Source: Pseudomonas guariconensis
GTDB lineage: Bacteria > Pseudomonadota > Gammaproteobacteria > Pseudomonadales > Pseudomonadaceae
Assembly (NCBI RefSeq): GCF_015680235.1
Contig: NZ_JADLJL010000005.1
Span: 165,924-229,923 of the forward strand
Direction of reading: 5' to 3'
Length of the DNA: 64,000 nucleotides
This document shows, in pieces, positions 7,281-14,986 of this stretch (the stretch's first letter is position 1; each line of letters begins with the position of its first letter). The notes beneath the pieces are model-generated. The model was given only the letters and a program-made list of their open reading frames with translations. It was not told where the DNA came from and did not search any database. The translations under genes were made by a program, and so were the position numbers.

Positions 7281-9662
7281 ATGAAGCGCAGCCTGACCTT
7301 GCTGGCCGTGGTGCTCGCCACCGCCGTGGGCGCCGGTTTCTGGTACGTGCAAGGCAAGCAGCCGCAACGCGAGGGCGAGGCCGCCATCGCAGGCCTGCAG
7401 GCGCCGGTCAGCGTGCGCTACGACGCCCGCGGCGTGCCCCACCTGCTGGCCGACAACGAGCCTGACCTGTACCGCGCCCTGGGCTACGTGCATGCCCAGG
7501 ACCGCCTGTTCCAGATGGAAATCCTGCGCCGCCTGGCCCGGGGCGAGCTGGCCGAGGTGCTGGGCGCCACGCTGCTGCCCACCGATACCCTGTTCCGCAG
7601 CCTGCGCATTCGCGAGCAGGCCACGCGCATGGCCCAGCGCCAGGACCGGCAATCCCCTGCCTGGCAGGCCCTGCAAGCCTACCTGGACGGCATCAACCAG
7701 TGGCAGGCCAGCCATCCCAAACCCATGGAGTTCGACCTGCTGGGCATCGCGCCGCGCCCTTTCACCGCCGAGGACACCCTCAGCATCGCCGGCTACCTGG
7801 CCTACAGCTTCGCCGCCGCATTCCGCACCGAGCCGGCGCTCACCTACGTGCGCGACCAGCTCGGCCCCGACTACCTGAAGATCTTCGACCTGAGCTGGCA
7901 ACCCGAAGGCGCCCTGGCCACGCCCTTGGCGGCGGCCGACTGGCGCAGCCTGGAACACTTGGCGCGTTTGAGCCACGAAGCTCTCGGCGATGCCGGCCTG
8001 CCCCAGTTCGAAGGCAGCAACGCCTGGGCCGTCGCCGGCAGCCGCACCCGCAGCGGCCGCCCGCTGCTGGCAGGCGACCCGCACATCGGCTTCGCCGTGC
8101 CGGCCGTGTGGTACGAAGCAGAGCTGTCGGCGCCAGGCTTCAACCTGTACGGCTACTTCCAGGCCTTGAACCCCTTCGCCCTGCTCGGCCACAGCCGCGA
8201 TTTCGGCTGGAGCCTGACCATGTTCCAGAACGATGACGTCGACCTGGTGGCCGAACAGGTCAACCCGAGCGACCCGAAGCAGGTGCGTATCGATGGCCGC
8301 TGGCAGCCGCTGGAGCAAAGCGAACAGCAGATCGCGGTCAAGGGCGAGGCGCCGGTGAACATCACCCTGCAGCGTTCGCCCCACGGCCCGATCGTCAACA
8401 CCGTGCTGAGTGAGACCGCAGGCGCCACGCCCATTGCCATGTGGTGGGCATTCCTGGAGACCGACAACCCGATCCTGGACGCCTTCTACCAGATCAACCG
8501 CGCCGACACCCTGGCCAAGATGCGCGAGGCGGCGGCCAAGGTCCAGGCGCCCGGGCTAAACCTGGTGTGGGCCAATGCCCGGGGCGATATCGGCTGGTGG
8601 GCGGCCGCCCAGCTGCCGATCCGCCCAGACGGCGTCGACCCGGCCTTCATCCTCGACGGCAGCACGGCCCAGGCCGACAAGCTCGGCTTCTACCCCTTCA
8701 GCGTCAACCCGCAGCAGGAAAATCCCGCCAGCGGCTACATCGTCTCGGCGAACGTGCAACCCCCGGCGGTGGTGCCGATCCCGGGCTACTACAACCTACC
8801 GGACCGCGGCCGGCAACTTGACCGGCACCTGGCCGACCCGAGCATCAAGTGGGATACCCAGAACAGCCAGGCCCTGCAGCTCGACGACGCCACGGACTAC
8901 GGCCCGCGGACCTTGGCGCCGCTGCTGGGCACCTTGCGCGCCATCGCCCAGGGCGATGAGGAAAAGGAGTTGGTGGAACAGTTGGCGGCCTGGCGCGGCG
9001 ACTACCCACTGAGCTCGACCAGCGCGACCTTGTTCAACCAGTTCCTCTATGAACTGGCCTTCGCCGCCCTGCACGATGAACTCGGCGACACCTGGTTCCC
9101 CGCCTTGATCAATACCCGCGTCATCGATGCCGCCCTACCGCGCCTGGCTGCCGACCCGGATGCGCCCTGGTGGAACACGCAGGGCAGCAACGCGCACACC
9201 GACCGTACCGCCATCGCCCGGCTGGCCTGGCAGCGCAGCATCGCGCACTTGCGCGACGTGATGGGCAAGGACCCGGCCAGCTGGCAATGGGGCAAGGCCC
9301 ACACCCTTACCCACAGCCACCCGCTGGGGGCGAAGAAGCCGCTGAACCTGCTGCTCAATGTCGGCCCGTTCGCCGCGCCCGGCAGCCACGAGGTGCCGAA
9401 CAACCTGTCGGCGAAGATTGGCCCGGCACCCTGGGCGGTCAACTACGGCCCCTCGACCCGGCGCCTAGTCGACTTCGCCGACCCTGGCGCCGCGCTGACC
9501 ATCAACCCCGTAGGCCAAAGCGGCGTGCCCTTCGACCGGCATTACGGTGACCAGGCGCAGGATTACATCGAAGGGCGCTATCACAGGGTACGGATGGGCG
9601 AGATTCCGGCCCAGAGCACGCTGCGGCTGGTGCCGGCGCCCCGTACAAATGCATTACCTTAG
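7281..9662 (+). CDS. Penicillin acylase family protein (Ntn hydrolase)
   Basis: A 793-residue precursor with an N-terminal signal/anchor (about 4-22). The alpha-chain part contains LGYVHAQDRLFQMEILRRLARGELAEV (residues about 68-94), a family hallmark. The autoproteolytic and catalytic Ser is predicted as S246 in EGSNAWAVAGSRT, after which the beta chain begins. The family includes penicillin G acylase and the acyl-homoserine-lactone acylases QuiP/HacB and PvdQ of pseudomonads. Which acyl amide this one cleaves cannot be read from the sequence, and AHL quorum-quenching is only one possibility. It is expected in the periplasm. It stands alone. Confidence 0.88.
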   Translation: MKRSLTLLAVVLATAVGAGFWYVQGKQPQREGEAAIAGLQAPVSVRYDARGVPHLLADNEPDLYRALGYVHAQDRLFQMEILRRLARGELAEVLGATLLPTDTLFRSLRIREQATRMAQRQDRQSPAWQALQAYLDGINQWQASHPKPMEFDLLGIAPRPFTAEDTLSIAGYLAYSFAAAFRTEPALTYVRDQLGPDYLKIFDLSWQPEGALATPLAAADWRSLEHLARLSHEALGDAGLPQFEGSNAWAVAGSRTRSGRPLLAGDPHIGFAVPAVWYEAELSAPGFNLYGYFQALNPFALLGHSRDFGWSLTMFQNDDVDLVAEQVNPSDPKQVRIDGRWQPLEQSEQQIAVKGEAPVNITLQRSPHGPIVNTVLSETAGATPIAMWWAFLETDNPILDAFYQINRADTLAKMREAAAKVQAPGLNLVWANARGDIGWWAAAQLPIRPDGVDPAFILDGSTAQADKLGFYPFSVNPQQENPASGYIVSANVQPPAVVPIPGYYNLPDRGRQLDRHLADPSIKWDTQNSQALQLDDATDYGPRTLAPLLGTLRAIAQGDEEKELVEQLAAWRGDYPLSSTSATLFNQFLYELAFAALHDELGDTWFPALINTRVIDAALPRLAADPDAPWWNTQGSNAHTDRTAIARLAWQRSIAHLRDVMGKDPASWQWGKAHTLTHSHPLGAKKPLNLLLNVGPFAAPGSHEVPNNLSAKIGPAPWAVNYGPSTRRLVDFADPGAALTINPVGQSGVPFDRHYGDQAQDYIEGRYHRVRMGEIPAQSTLRLVPAPRTNALP

Positions 9663-9761
9663 GAAATATCTGACCACTAGCTGGGAGGCCTGCCAGTGGC
9701 GAAACGCCTTTGGCATCGCTACCGTTCCAACTTTGCGACTTGACTGAGTTAGGAACGACCG

Positions 9762-10580
9762 ATGCAAAAACACTTCGTGGAAATCGACGGCGCGCGCATG
9801 AGCTACGTCGACCAAGGCCAGGGCTTCCCTGTGCTACTGGGCCATAGCTACCTGTGGTCCGCAGCCATGTGGCAACCCCAGATCGACGCGCTGTCGCAAC
9901 ACTTTCGTGTCATCGTCCCGGAGCTCTGGGGCCATGGCGACTCCGATGCACCACCGGCCAATACGGGTGACATGAGTGCGCTGGCGCAGCAGCACCTGGC
10001 TCTGCTCGATGCCCTGGATATTCCGAAGTGCCACCTGGTCGGCTTGTCGGTCGGTGGCATGTGGGGCGCGGAGTTAGCGCTCGATCACCCCGAGCGCGTC
10101 GACCGCCTCGTCCTGGTGGACACCTACCTGGGCGCCGAACCCGAAGCCACGCGCCTGAAGTACTTCGCACTGCTGGATGCCGCCAGCGCCGCAGGCCGGT
10201 TCACCGATGAGCTGCTCGATATCATCGTACCGATCTTCTTCCATGCGGGCGGCCAGACCGTGCCAGACATTCGCGAGGCATTTCGTGCCGCGCTCAAGGC
10301 CTGCAGCGCAGACACCATCCGCATGAGCCTGGACCCGTTGGGCCGGGTGATCTTCGGCCGGCCGGACCTGCTTCAGCGCCTTGAGAACCTGCCCGCCGAG
10401 CGCACCATCGTGTTGTGCGGCGATCAAGACATCCCGCGCCCGCCTGAGGAGTCCAACGAGATGGCCCGGTTGATCGGCTGCCTGGCGGCACAGGTTCCGT
10501 TTGCAGGGCATATCTCAAGCCTGGAAAACCCAAAGGTCATAATCGACTTCCTGTTGAACTGGCTGCCCCGGAACGCCTGA
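9762..10580 (+). CDS. Alpha/beta hydrolase
   Basis: A 272-residue cytoplasmic alpha/beta-hydrolase fold protein. HSYLW lies near the oxyanion position, the nucleophile elbow reads GLSVGGMWG (Ser about 93), and the terminal His lies in FAGHISSLENP. The acid is probably in CGDQDIPRPPE. It resembles the 3-oxoadipate enol-lactonase/haloperoxidase-like group, but no substrate can be named. An AT-poor gap of about 100 bases separates it from the acylase gene on the same strand. Confidence 0.8.
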   Translation: MQKHFVEIDGARMSYVDQGQGFPVLLGHSYLWSAAMWQPQIDALSQHFRVIVPELWGHGDSDAPPANTGDMSALAQQHLALLDALDIPKCHLVGLSVGGMWGAELALDHPERVDRLVLVDTYLGAEPEATRLKYFALLDAASAAGRFTDELLDIIVPIFFHAGGQTVPDIREAFRAALKACSADTIRMSLDPLGRVIFGRPDLLQRLENLPAERTIVLCGDQDIPRPPEESNEMARLIGCLAAQVPFAGHISSLENPKVIIDFLLNWLPRNA

Positions 10581-10837
10581 GCCAGAAGCCACCGCTTCGG
10601 GCGGCGATCGGGCCGGATTGCCGCCCTGCGCATCACGTTCGTCGGATGACCAGGAAATTTATGCGTGGCGAGGGATCTTTCCTGCGAAAACCTTCTCCAA
10701 GAGTTCGACCCGTACGGCCCCACCTGGAACGACAACAATGAACAGCTCTTGCCCGCCGGTTTCCAACGAACAGCTTCAATGGCTCCTGGCCTTGCGCCGG
10801 GCGCTGGCCAATTCGCGCTGATTGGCCCCGCACAAAC
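10581..10837. other. Intergenic stretch with no convincing gene
   Basis: Between the alpha/beta hydrolase and the terminator I see only short open frames. One of 27 codons (10738-10821) starts with MNSSCPPVSNEQLQW and has a weak GGAACG ahead of it. None shows a recognisable family, so it is left unannotated. Confidence 0.5.
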
Positions 10838-10870
10838 AAAAACGCCGACGCAAAATGCGTCGGCGTTTTT
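10838..10870. terminator. Bidirectional Rho-independent terminator
   Basis: A near-perfect hairpin: an A-run then CGCCGACGC, loop AAAAT, then GCGTCGGCG and a T-run. It has an A-tract on the left and a T-tract on the right, so it can stop transcripts from either side. It directly follows the stop of the metQ-like gene on the minus strand. Confidence 0.93.
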
Positions 10871-10887
10871 GTTTCCAGGCGCCTGAA

Positions 10888-11673
10888 TCAGAACGCCGGC
10901 AATACCGCACCGCTGTACTTCTTGGCGATGAATTCCTTGACCTGCGGGCTGGTCAGCGCCTTGGCCAGTTTCTGGATGGCCTCGCTGTCCTTGTTGTCCG
11001 GGCGGGCCACCAGGAAGTTCACGTAGGGCGAGTCGCTGCCTTCGATCACCAGGGCATCCTTGGCCGGGTTCAGGCCGGCTTCCAAGGCGTAGTTGGTGTT
11101 GATCATGTCCAGGTCGACCTGGTCCAGCACACGCGGCAGCATGGCCGATTCCAGCTCGCGGAACTTGAGCTTCTTCGGATTCTCGGCGATGTCTTTCGGG
11201 GTGGCCAGGGCGTTCTTGGGGTCTTTCAGGGTGATCAGGCCAGCCTTCTGCAGGAGCAGCAGCGCACGGCCGCTGTTGCTGCCTTCGTTGGGGATCGCGA
11301 CAGTGGCGCCCTCTTCCAGGTCAGCCAGGTTCTTGACCTTCTTCGAGTAGCCGCCGAAAGGCTCGACATGTACACCGACGACGGTCTCAAGGTGAGTGCC
11401 CTTGCCTTCGTTGAAGTTCTTCAGGTACGGCAGGGTCTGGAAGTAGTTGGCATCCAGACGCTTCTGATCGACCTGGACGTTGGGCTGTACGTAGTCGGTG
11501 AAGACCTTGATCTGCAGGTCCACACCTTCCTTGGCCAGCGTCGGCTTGATCAGCTCGAGGATCTCGGCGTGGGGCACCGGGGTGGCAGCTACCACCAGTT
11601 TTTCAGCGGCATTGGCGAAGCCGGTCAGCGACAGGGCTGCGGCCAGGGCTGCGGTCAGCAGGGTCTTTTTCAT
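10888..11673 (-). CDS. MetQ/NlpA-family substrate-binding protein (methionine ABC type), orphan
   Basis: A 261-residue periplasmic binding protein with signal peptide MKKTLLTAALAAALSLTGFA. There is no lipobox Cys, so it is soluble rather than a lipoprotein. NlpA/MetQ features include VVAATPVPHAEILELIKP, LDANYFQTLPYLKNF, and a segment with IPNEGSNSGRALLLLQ. These proteins bind methionine or related sulfur compounds and deliver them to MetNI. No metN or metI gene lies in the neighbourhood, so it must share a transporter or act alone. The ATG at 11673 is chosen because it begins the signal peptide. Two TTATTCC repeats lie upstream (separate entry). Confidence 0.88.
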   Translation of the reverse strand: MKKTLLTAALAAALSLTGFANAAEKLVVAATPVPHAEILELIKPTLAKEGVDLQIKVFTDYVQPNVQVDQKRLDANYFQTLPYLKNFNEGKGTHLETVVGVHVEPFGGYSKKVKNLADLEEGATVAIPNEGSNSGRALLLLQKAGLITLKDPKNALATPKDIAENPKKLKFRELESAMLPRVLDQVDLDMINTNYALEAGLNPAKDALVIEGSDSPYVNFLVARPDNKDSEAIQKLAKALTSPQVKEFIAKKYSGAVLPAF

Positions 11674-11762
11674 AGTGATCCTTGTTATCAAGCTGATGCC
11701 ATCGATGTGGCGAAGTCGGTGCCCCTTCGACAGGGGCGTGAAGCGGACGATACCGGGAATTT

Positions 11763-11801
11763 TTATTCCTTAACAATATCTTTTGCTTAGCTGCTTATTC
11801 C
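11763..11801 (-). promoter_or_regulatory. Two direct TTATTCC heptamers in the AT-rich region upstream of the metQ-like gene
   Basis: TTATTCC occurs at 11763-11769 and again at 11795-11801, 32 bp apart (about three helical turns), in an AT-rich island between the metQ-like gene and the AAA+ regulator. The same heptamer occurs near epsC (61513) and, inverted, upstream of the RBBP9-type hydrolase (13507-13513). It may be an operator of a sulfur-responsive LysR regulator such as CysB; that is inference. Confidence 0.4.
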
Positions 11802-11849
11802 AAAAACAAATGGCCATTACGGGCTTCGGGCATGACGGACGGCCCCGCT

Positions 11850-12797
11850 CTAGCGTGCGGTCGCATCCAAGTCCGACAGCCTGCCTTCCAGCAACCGACG
11901 CAAGGCAAGACGGGTTTGCGGCTCGCGGCTGCGGGTCAGCTGCTCGAGTTGCCGGGTCAGGCTGGCCAAGGGCGTGGTGTCCGGTAGGTCCAGATGCTCT
12001 GGCAGGAGCTGCTTGCCTTCGCTCACCAGCAAGGCGAAGTGGATGACGTTTTCGAGCTCCCGGGTATTGCCCGGCCACGCATGGGCTTCCAGGGCTTGCT
12101 GTGCGGCCTCGCTGATCAGCGGCACCGGGCGCCCCAGGCGCACGCTGTAGATGCCCACGAAATATTCGGCCAGCGGCAGGATATCCCCGACCCGCTCACG
12201 CAGCGCCGGCAGCTCCAGCTGGCCTTCGTGCAGGTAATGGTAGAGGCGTTCGTTGAAATGTCTGGCGCGCACGGCCTGGGCCAGGTCGATGCTGGAGGCG
12301 GCGACCAGGCGCACGTCCACCGGTTGCGGCCGCTGGGCACCGACGCGGGTGACCTCGCGGTTTTCCAGCGCCGCCAGCAGCTTGCCCTGGATCGCCAGAG
12401 GCAGGTCGGCGATCTCGTCCAGGTACAAGGTGCCGCCGTTGGCCGAGCCGAACCAGCCGGCCCGGCCGCTGGCCGTCCCGCCCTGGGTACCGGCGCTGTA
12501 GCCGAACAGCTCGGCGTCGGCATAGGTCGGGCTGATCGCCGCGCAGCTCACCGAGACGAACAGCCCGCCGCGGTCGCTGGCCCGGTGCACCTGGCGGGCC
12601 AGCAGTTCCTTGCCGGTGCCGGTCTCGCCGCGGATCAGCACCGGCACCGGTTGCGGCGCCAGACGCTCCAAGGCATCGCGCAGCTGCTGCGAGCGGGGGT
12701 CGATGAACACCAACGCCTTGGCGCGGATGCTCAGTGGGCTCTTGTCCAGTTCGGGAAAGGTCAGCAGCGGCTGGCCGAAGGCGTTGTGCACAGTCAT
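11850..12797 (-). CDS. AAA+ sigma-54-interaction-domain protein (SfnR-like) lacking GAFTGA and HTH
   Basis: A 315-residue protein made almost entirely of the enhancer-binding-protein AAA+ domain. It shows Walker A GETGTGKE, ELFGY before the L1 loop, Walker B GGTLYLDEIADLPL, and HAWPGNTRELENVIHF in the lid. It has no receiver or GAF domain, like SfnR-type regulators of sulfone/sulfonate use. Two expected elements are absent. The L1 GAFTGA that contacts sigma-54 is replaced by GTQGGTASGR, and the C-terminus stops near LEGRLSDLDATAR with no Fis-type HTH. Neighbouring frames show no lost HTH. It may be a co-regulator or an inactive paralogue. It is followed by the metQ-like gene on the same strand. 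Confidence 0.8.
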   Translation of the reverse strand: MTVHNAFGQPLLTFPELDKSPLSIRAKALVFIDPRSQQLRDALERLAPQPVPVLIRGETGTGKELLARQVHRASDRGGLFVSVSCAAISPTYADAELFGYSAGTQGGTASGRAGWFGSANGGTLYLDEIADLPLAIQGKLLAALENREVTRVGAQRPQPVDVRLVAASSIDLAQAVRARHFNERLYHYLHEGQLELPALRERVGDILPLAEYFVGIYSVRLGRPVPLISEAAQQALEAHAWPGNTRELENVIHFALLVSEGKQLLPEHLDLPDTTPLASLTRQLEQLTRSREPQTRLALRRLLEGRLSDLDATAR

Positions 12798-12861
12798 GAC
12801 GAGCTCCCGCCCGAGGCCGTTGCCGACCGGGCGTCAAGGTATTCAGGGAAGCGGTGGCGAA

Positions 12862-13443
12862 TCAGGCGCGGCGCAAGGCCCGCTGCTCGATACGCCCCTG
12901 CAGGCGGTAGAGGTAGGCGAAGCCTTGCTCCCAACGCTCGTGCCCGGACTTGACATTGATGTGCCCGGCATTGGCCAGCAGCCCCGCCTCGGCACCCCAC
13001 GCCCGTGCCAGGTGCAGCGCACGGGGCACGCTCACCGCCGGGTCGTTGTCGGAACTGACCACCTGGCTGGGGAACGGCAAGGCCTGCAGCGGAATCGGCG
13101 CGAAGTTGCGCAGCGCCGGTGCGCAGGTCGGCCGCTCAACGTCGGCCGGCGCCACCAGCAGCGCCCCATGCACCCGACGCAGCAGGGCTGGGTTTGCCTG
13201 CGCAGCCCAGTGGGCGACGGTAATGCAGCCCAGGCTGTGGGCGATCAGGATCACCGGCGAGCGTTCGGCGATGATCGCCTGCTCCAGTGCGTGCACCCAG
13301 TCATGCCGCTGCGGGGTGAGCCAGTCGTGCTGCTCGACCCGGGCACTGTTGGGCAGGCTACGCTGCCAGTGACTTTGCCAATGGTTGTCTGGCGATCCTT
13401 GCCAGCCCGGCACAATCAGGTAACGAATAGACTCATTGCGCAT
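12862..13443 (-). CDS. RBBP9/YdeN-family alpha/beta hydrolase
   Basis: A 193-residue protein with the compact RBBP9 serine-hydrolase layout. The N-terminus reads YLIVPGWQGSPDNHWQ, the nucleophile elbow LIAHSLGC, an acid-region motif SSDNDP, and the terminal ANAGHINVKSGH. Such proteins are small cytoplasmic hydrolases of unknown physiological substrate. I start at ATG 13443, which has a GGAGG seven bases upstream; the open frame extends further without support. It is 64 bp upstream of the AAA+ regulator on the same strand, so the two may be co-transcribed. Confidence 0.85.
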   Translation of the reverse strand: MRNESIRYLIVPGWQGSPDNHWQSHWQRSLPNSARVEQHDWLTPQRHDWVHALEQAIIAERSPVILIAHSLGCITVAHWAAQANPALLRRVHGALLVAPADVERPTCAPALRNFAPIPLQALPFPSQVVSSDNDPAVSVPRALHLARAWGAEAGLLANAGHINVKSGHERWEQGFAYLYRLQGRIEQRALRRA

Positions 13444-13544
13444 GGGGACGCCTCCAGAAGTTTGCGTGCTTGGGCTCAAGTATAGGGAGGCGGATATATA
13501 CGTAAAGGAATAAGAAGATATTTGGTTATAACCAGATAGACAAA

Positions 13545-13626
13545 GGGGCCGCTGCGCGACCCATCGCGGCACGAGGCCGCTCCTATAGGGAGCAGCCTTT
13601 GGCAATGGGCCGCAAAGCGGCCCCGG
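13545..13626. repeat. REP-type element (GCGGCACGAGGCCGC variant)
   Basis: The sequence reads GGGGCCGCTGCGC, then CATCGCGGCACGAGGCCGCTCC, followed by a partial inverted match (GGGCCGCAAAGCGGCCCC). It belongs to the second REP family in this window. It lies between the aguA 3' end and the RBBP9-type gene's promoter. Confidence 0.7.
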
Positions 13627-13637
13627 AACAGCGAATC

Positions 13638-14744
13638 TCAGCGCTTGACTGGCGCCGGCTGCTGCTGCGTCAGGCAATGAATGTTGCCGCCCCCCAGAAG
13701 CAGCTCACGCCCCGGAATCATCACCACTTCGTGGTTCGGGAACAGCTTGGCCAGGATCGTCCGCGCCTCGGCGTCCGCCGGGTCGTCGAAGCTCGGCGCG
13801 ATGATGCCGCCATTGACGATGAGGAAGTTGACGTAGGAACCGGCCAGGCGCACCGACGGGTCACGCTCCTGGCTGCCCGCCACCTGGTCGACACCGGCAC
13901 ATTCCTCTTCCGTAGCGTACAGCGGGCCCGGGATCGGCATCTTGTGCACGACGAATTCACGGCCCTTGGCGTCGCGGCTGTTCTTCAGCACCTCATAGGC
14001 AGCCTGGCAGCGGGCGTAGTTCGGGTCGTTGACGTCGTCGGTCCAGGCCAGCAGCACTTCACCTGGGCTGACATAGCAGCAGAAGTTGTCGACGTGGCCG
14101 TCGGTCTCGTCGTTGTACAGGCCATCCGGCAGCCAGATGATGGTGTCCACCGCCAGGTGCTCGCGCAGGATCTCTTCGATCTGCTCGCGGGAGAGGTGCG
14201 GGTTGCGGTTGCGGTTGAGCAAGCACTCTTCGGTGGTGATCAAGGTGCCTTCGCCATCGACATGGATCGAGCCGCCTTCGAGCACGAAGCCTTCGGTGTG
14301 GTAGCGCTGGCAGCGCTCCATCTCCAGGACCTTGGCAGCCAGCTCCTCGTCACGGTTCCAGGGCGCGTACAAGCCGCCGTCGAAACCACCCCAGGCGTTG
14401 AAGCCCCAATCCACGCCGCGCACGTCGCCGTGGTCGTTGATGACGAAGGTCGGGCCGGTATCACGCACCCAGGCGTCGTCGTTGCTGATTTCCACCACAC
14501 GGATGTTCGGCACGTCCAGTTGGCGACGGGCGTTCTCGTACTGGCCAGCGGAAACCGCCACGGTCACCGGCTCGAAGCGGGCGATGGCCTTGGCCAGGGT
14601 CACGTGGGCGGCCTGCGCCGGCTTGCCACCCAGGCGCCAGTTGTCAGGACGCTCCGGCCAGACCATCCACACCTGGGTCTGCGGCGCCCATTCGGCGGGC
14701 ATGTGGAAACCGTCGGCACGCGGGGTCGAATTGAGGGTCTTCAT
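13638..14744 (-). CDS. aguA: Agmatine deiminase AguA
   Basis: A 368-residue cytoplasmic enzyme that hydrolyses agmatine to N-carbamoylputrescine and ammonia (arginine decarboxylase route to putrescine). The catalytic cysteine is C357 in [15 protein letters not shown], the same position and context as in known pseudomonad AguA. Other guanidino-modifying-enzyme motifs are present: [22 protein letters not shown] and GHVDNFCCY. The start ATG 14744 has AGAGG upstream. aguB, its usual partner (N-carbamoylputrescine amidase), is not adjacent. Confidence 0.96.
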   Translation of the reverse strand: MKTLNSTPRADGFHMPAEWAPQTQVWMVWPERPDNWRLGGKPAQAAHVTLAKAIARFEPVTVAVSAGQYENARRQLDVPNIRVVEISNDDAWVRDTGPTFVINDHGDVRGVDWGFNAWGGFDGGLYAPWNRDEELAAKVLEMERCQRYHTEGFVLEGGSIHVDGEGTLITTEECLLNRNRNPHLSREQIEEILREHLAVDTIIWLPDGLYNDETDGHVDNFCCYVSPGEVLLAWTDDVNDPNYARCQAAYEVLKNSRDAKGREFVVHKMPIPGPLYATEEECAGVDQVAGSQERDPSVRLAGSYVNFLIVNGGIIAPSFDDPADAEARTILAKLFPNHEVVMIPGRELLLGGGNIHCLTQQQPAPVKR

Positions 14745-14814
14745 CGGTAACCTCTGCAAAAGCCCGGCGCCGACTGCGCCAGGTCGTTGATCAATCGGCG
14801 CGCCGGAGAGACGC

Positions 14815-14865
14815 GGCCCCTGTAGGAGCGGCCTTGTGCCGCGAGGGGCCGCCCAGCGGCCCCAT
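14815..14865. repeat. REP-type element (CGGCCTTGTGCCGCG variant)
   Basis: The sequence CTGTAGGAGCGGCCTTGTGCCG followed by GGGGCCGCCCAGCGGCCCC lies just upstream of aguA, between it and the terminator of the fused kinase/aminotransferase gene. Confidence 0.7.
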
Positions 14866-14931
14866 TCGATGCACCATTATATACTCGATAAAAATCGAAC
14901 TTAGAAGCCGAAACTCAAAATATTTCGCCAT

Positions 14932-14971
14932 AAAAAAGCCACCCAAACCGATAACAATCGACTCAGGTGGC
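14932..14971 (-). terminator. Rho-independent terminator of the kinase/aminotransferase fusion gene
   Basis: On the minus strand GCCACC and GGTGGC form the base and an inner CGAT/ATCG stem caps it; a run of six T follows immediately. It lies 16 bp past the stop of the 965-residue fusion gene. Confidence 0.85.
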
Positions 14972-14986
14972 CGCCTAATGCAGGTA

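Noticed and set aside
10738..10821. A 27-codon open frame (MNSSCPPVSNEQLQW...) before the terminator
   Set aside because: Too short to judge, with a weak SD and no recognisable family. It is described only as part of the intergenic entry.
11770..11849. A lost Fis-type HTH for the AAA+ protein in the downstream frames
   Set aside because: The three minus-strand frames past the stop show no HTH pattern, only unrelated residues.
13444..13637. aguB next to aguA
   Set aside because: The space downstream of aguA holds only a REP element and promoter sequence; no amidase gene fits.
13599..14750. A 383-codon plus-strand open frame opposite aguA
   Set aside because: Antisense to agmatine deiminase, whose catalytic Cys context is clear on the minus strand.
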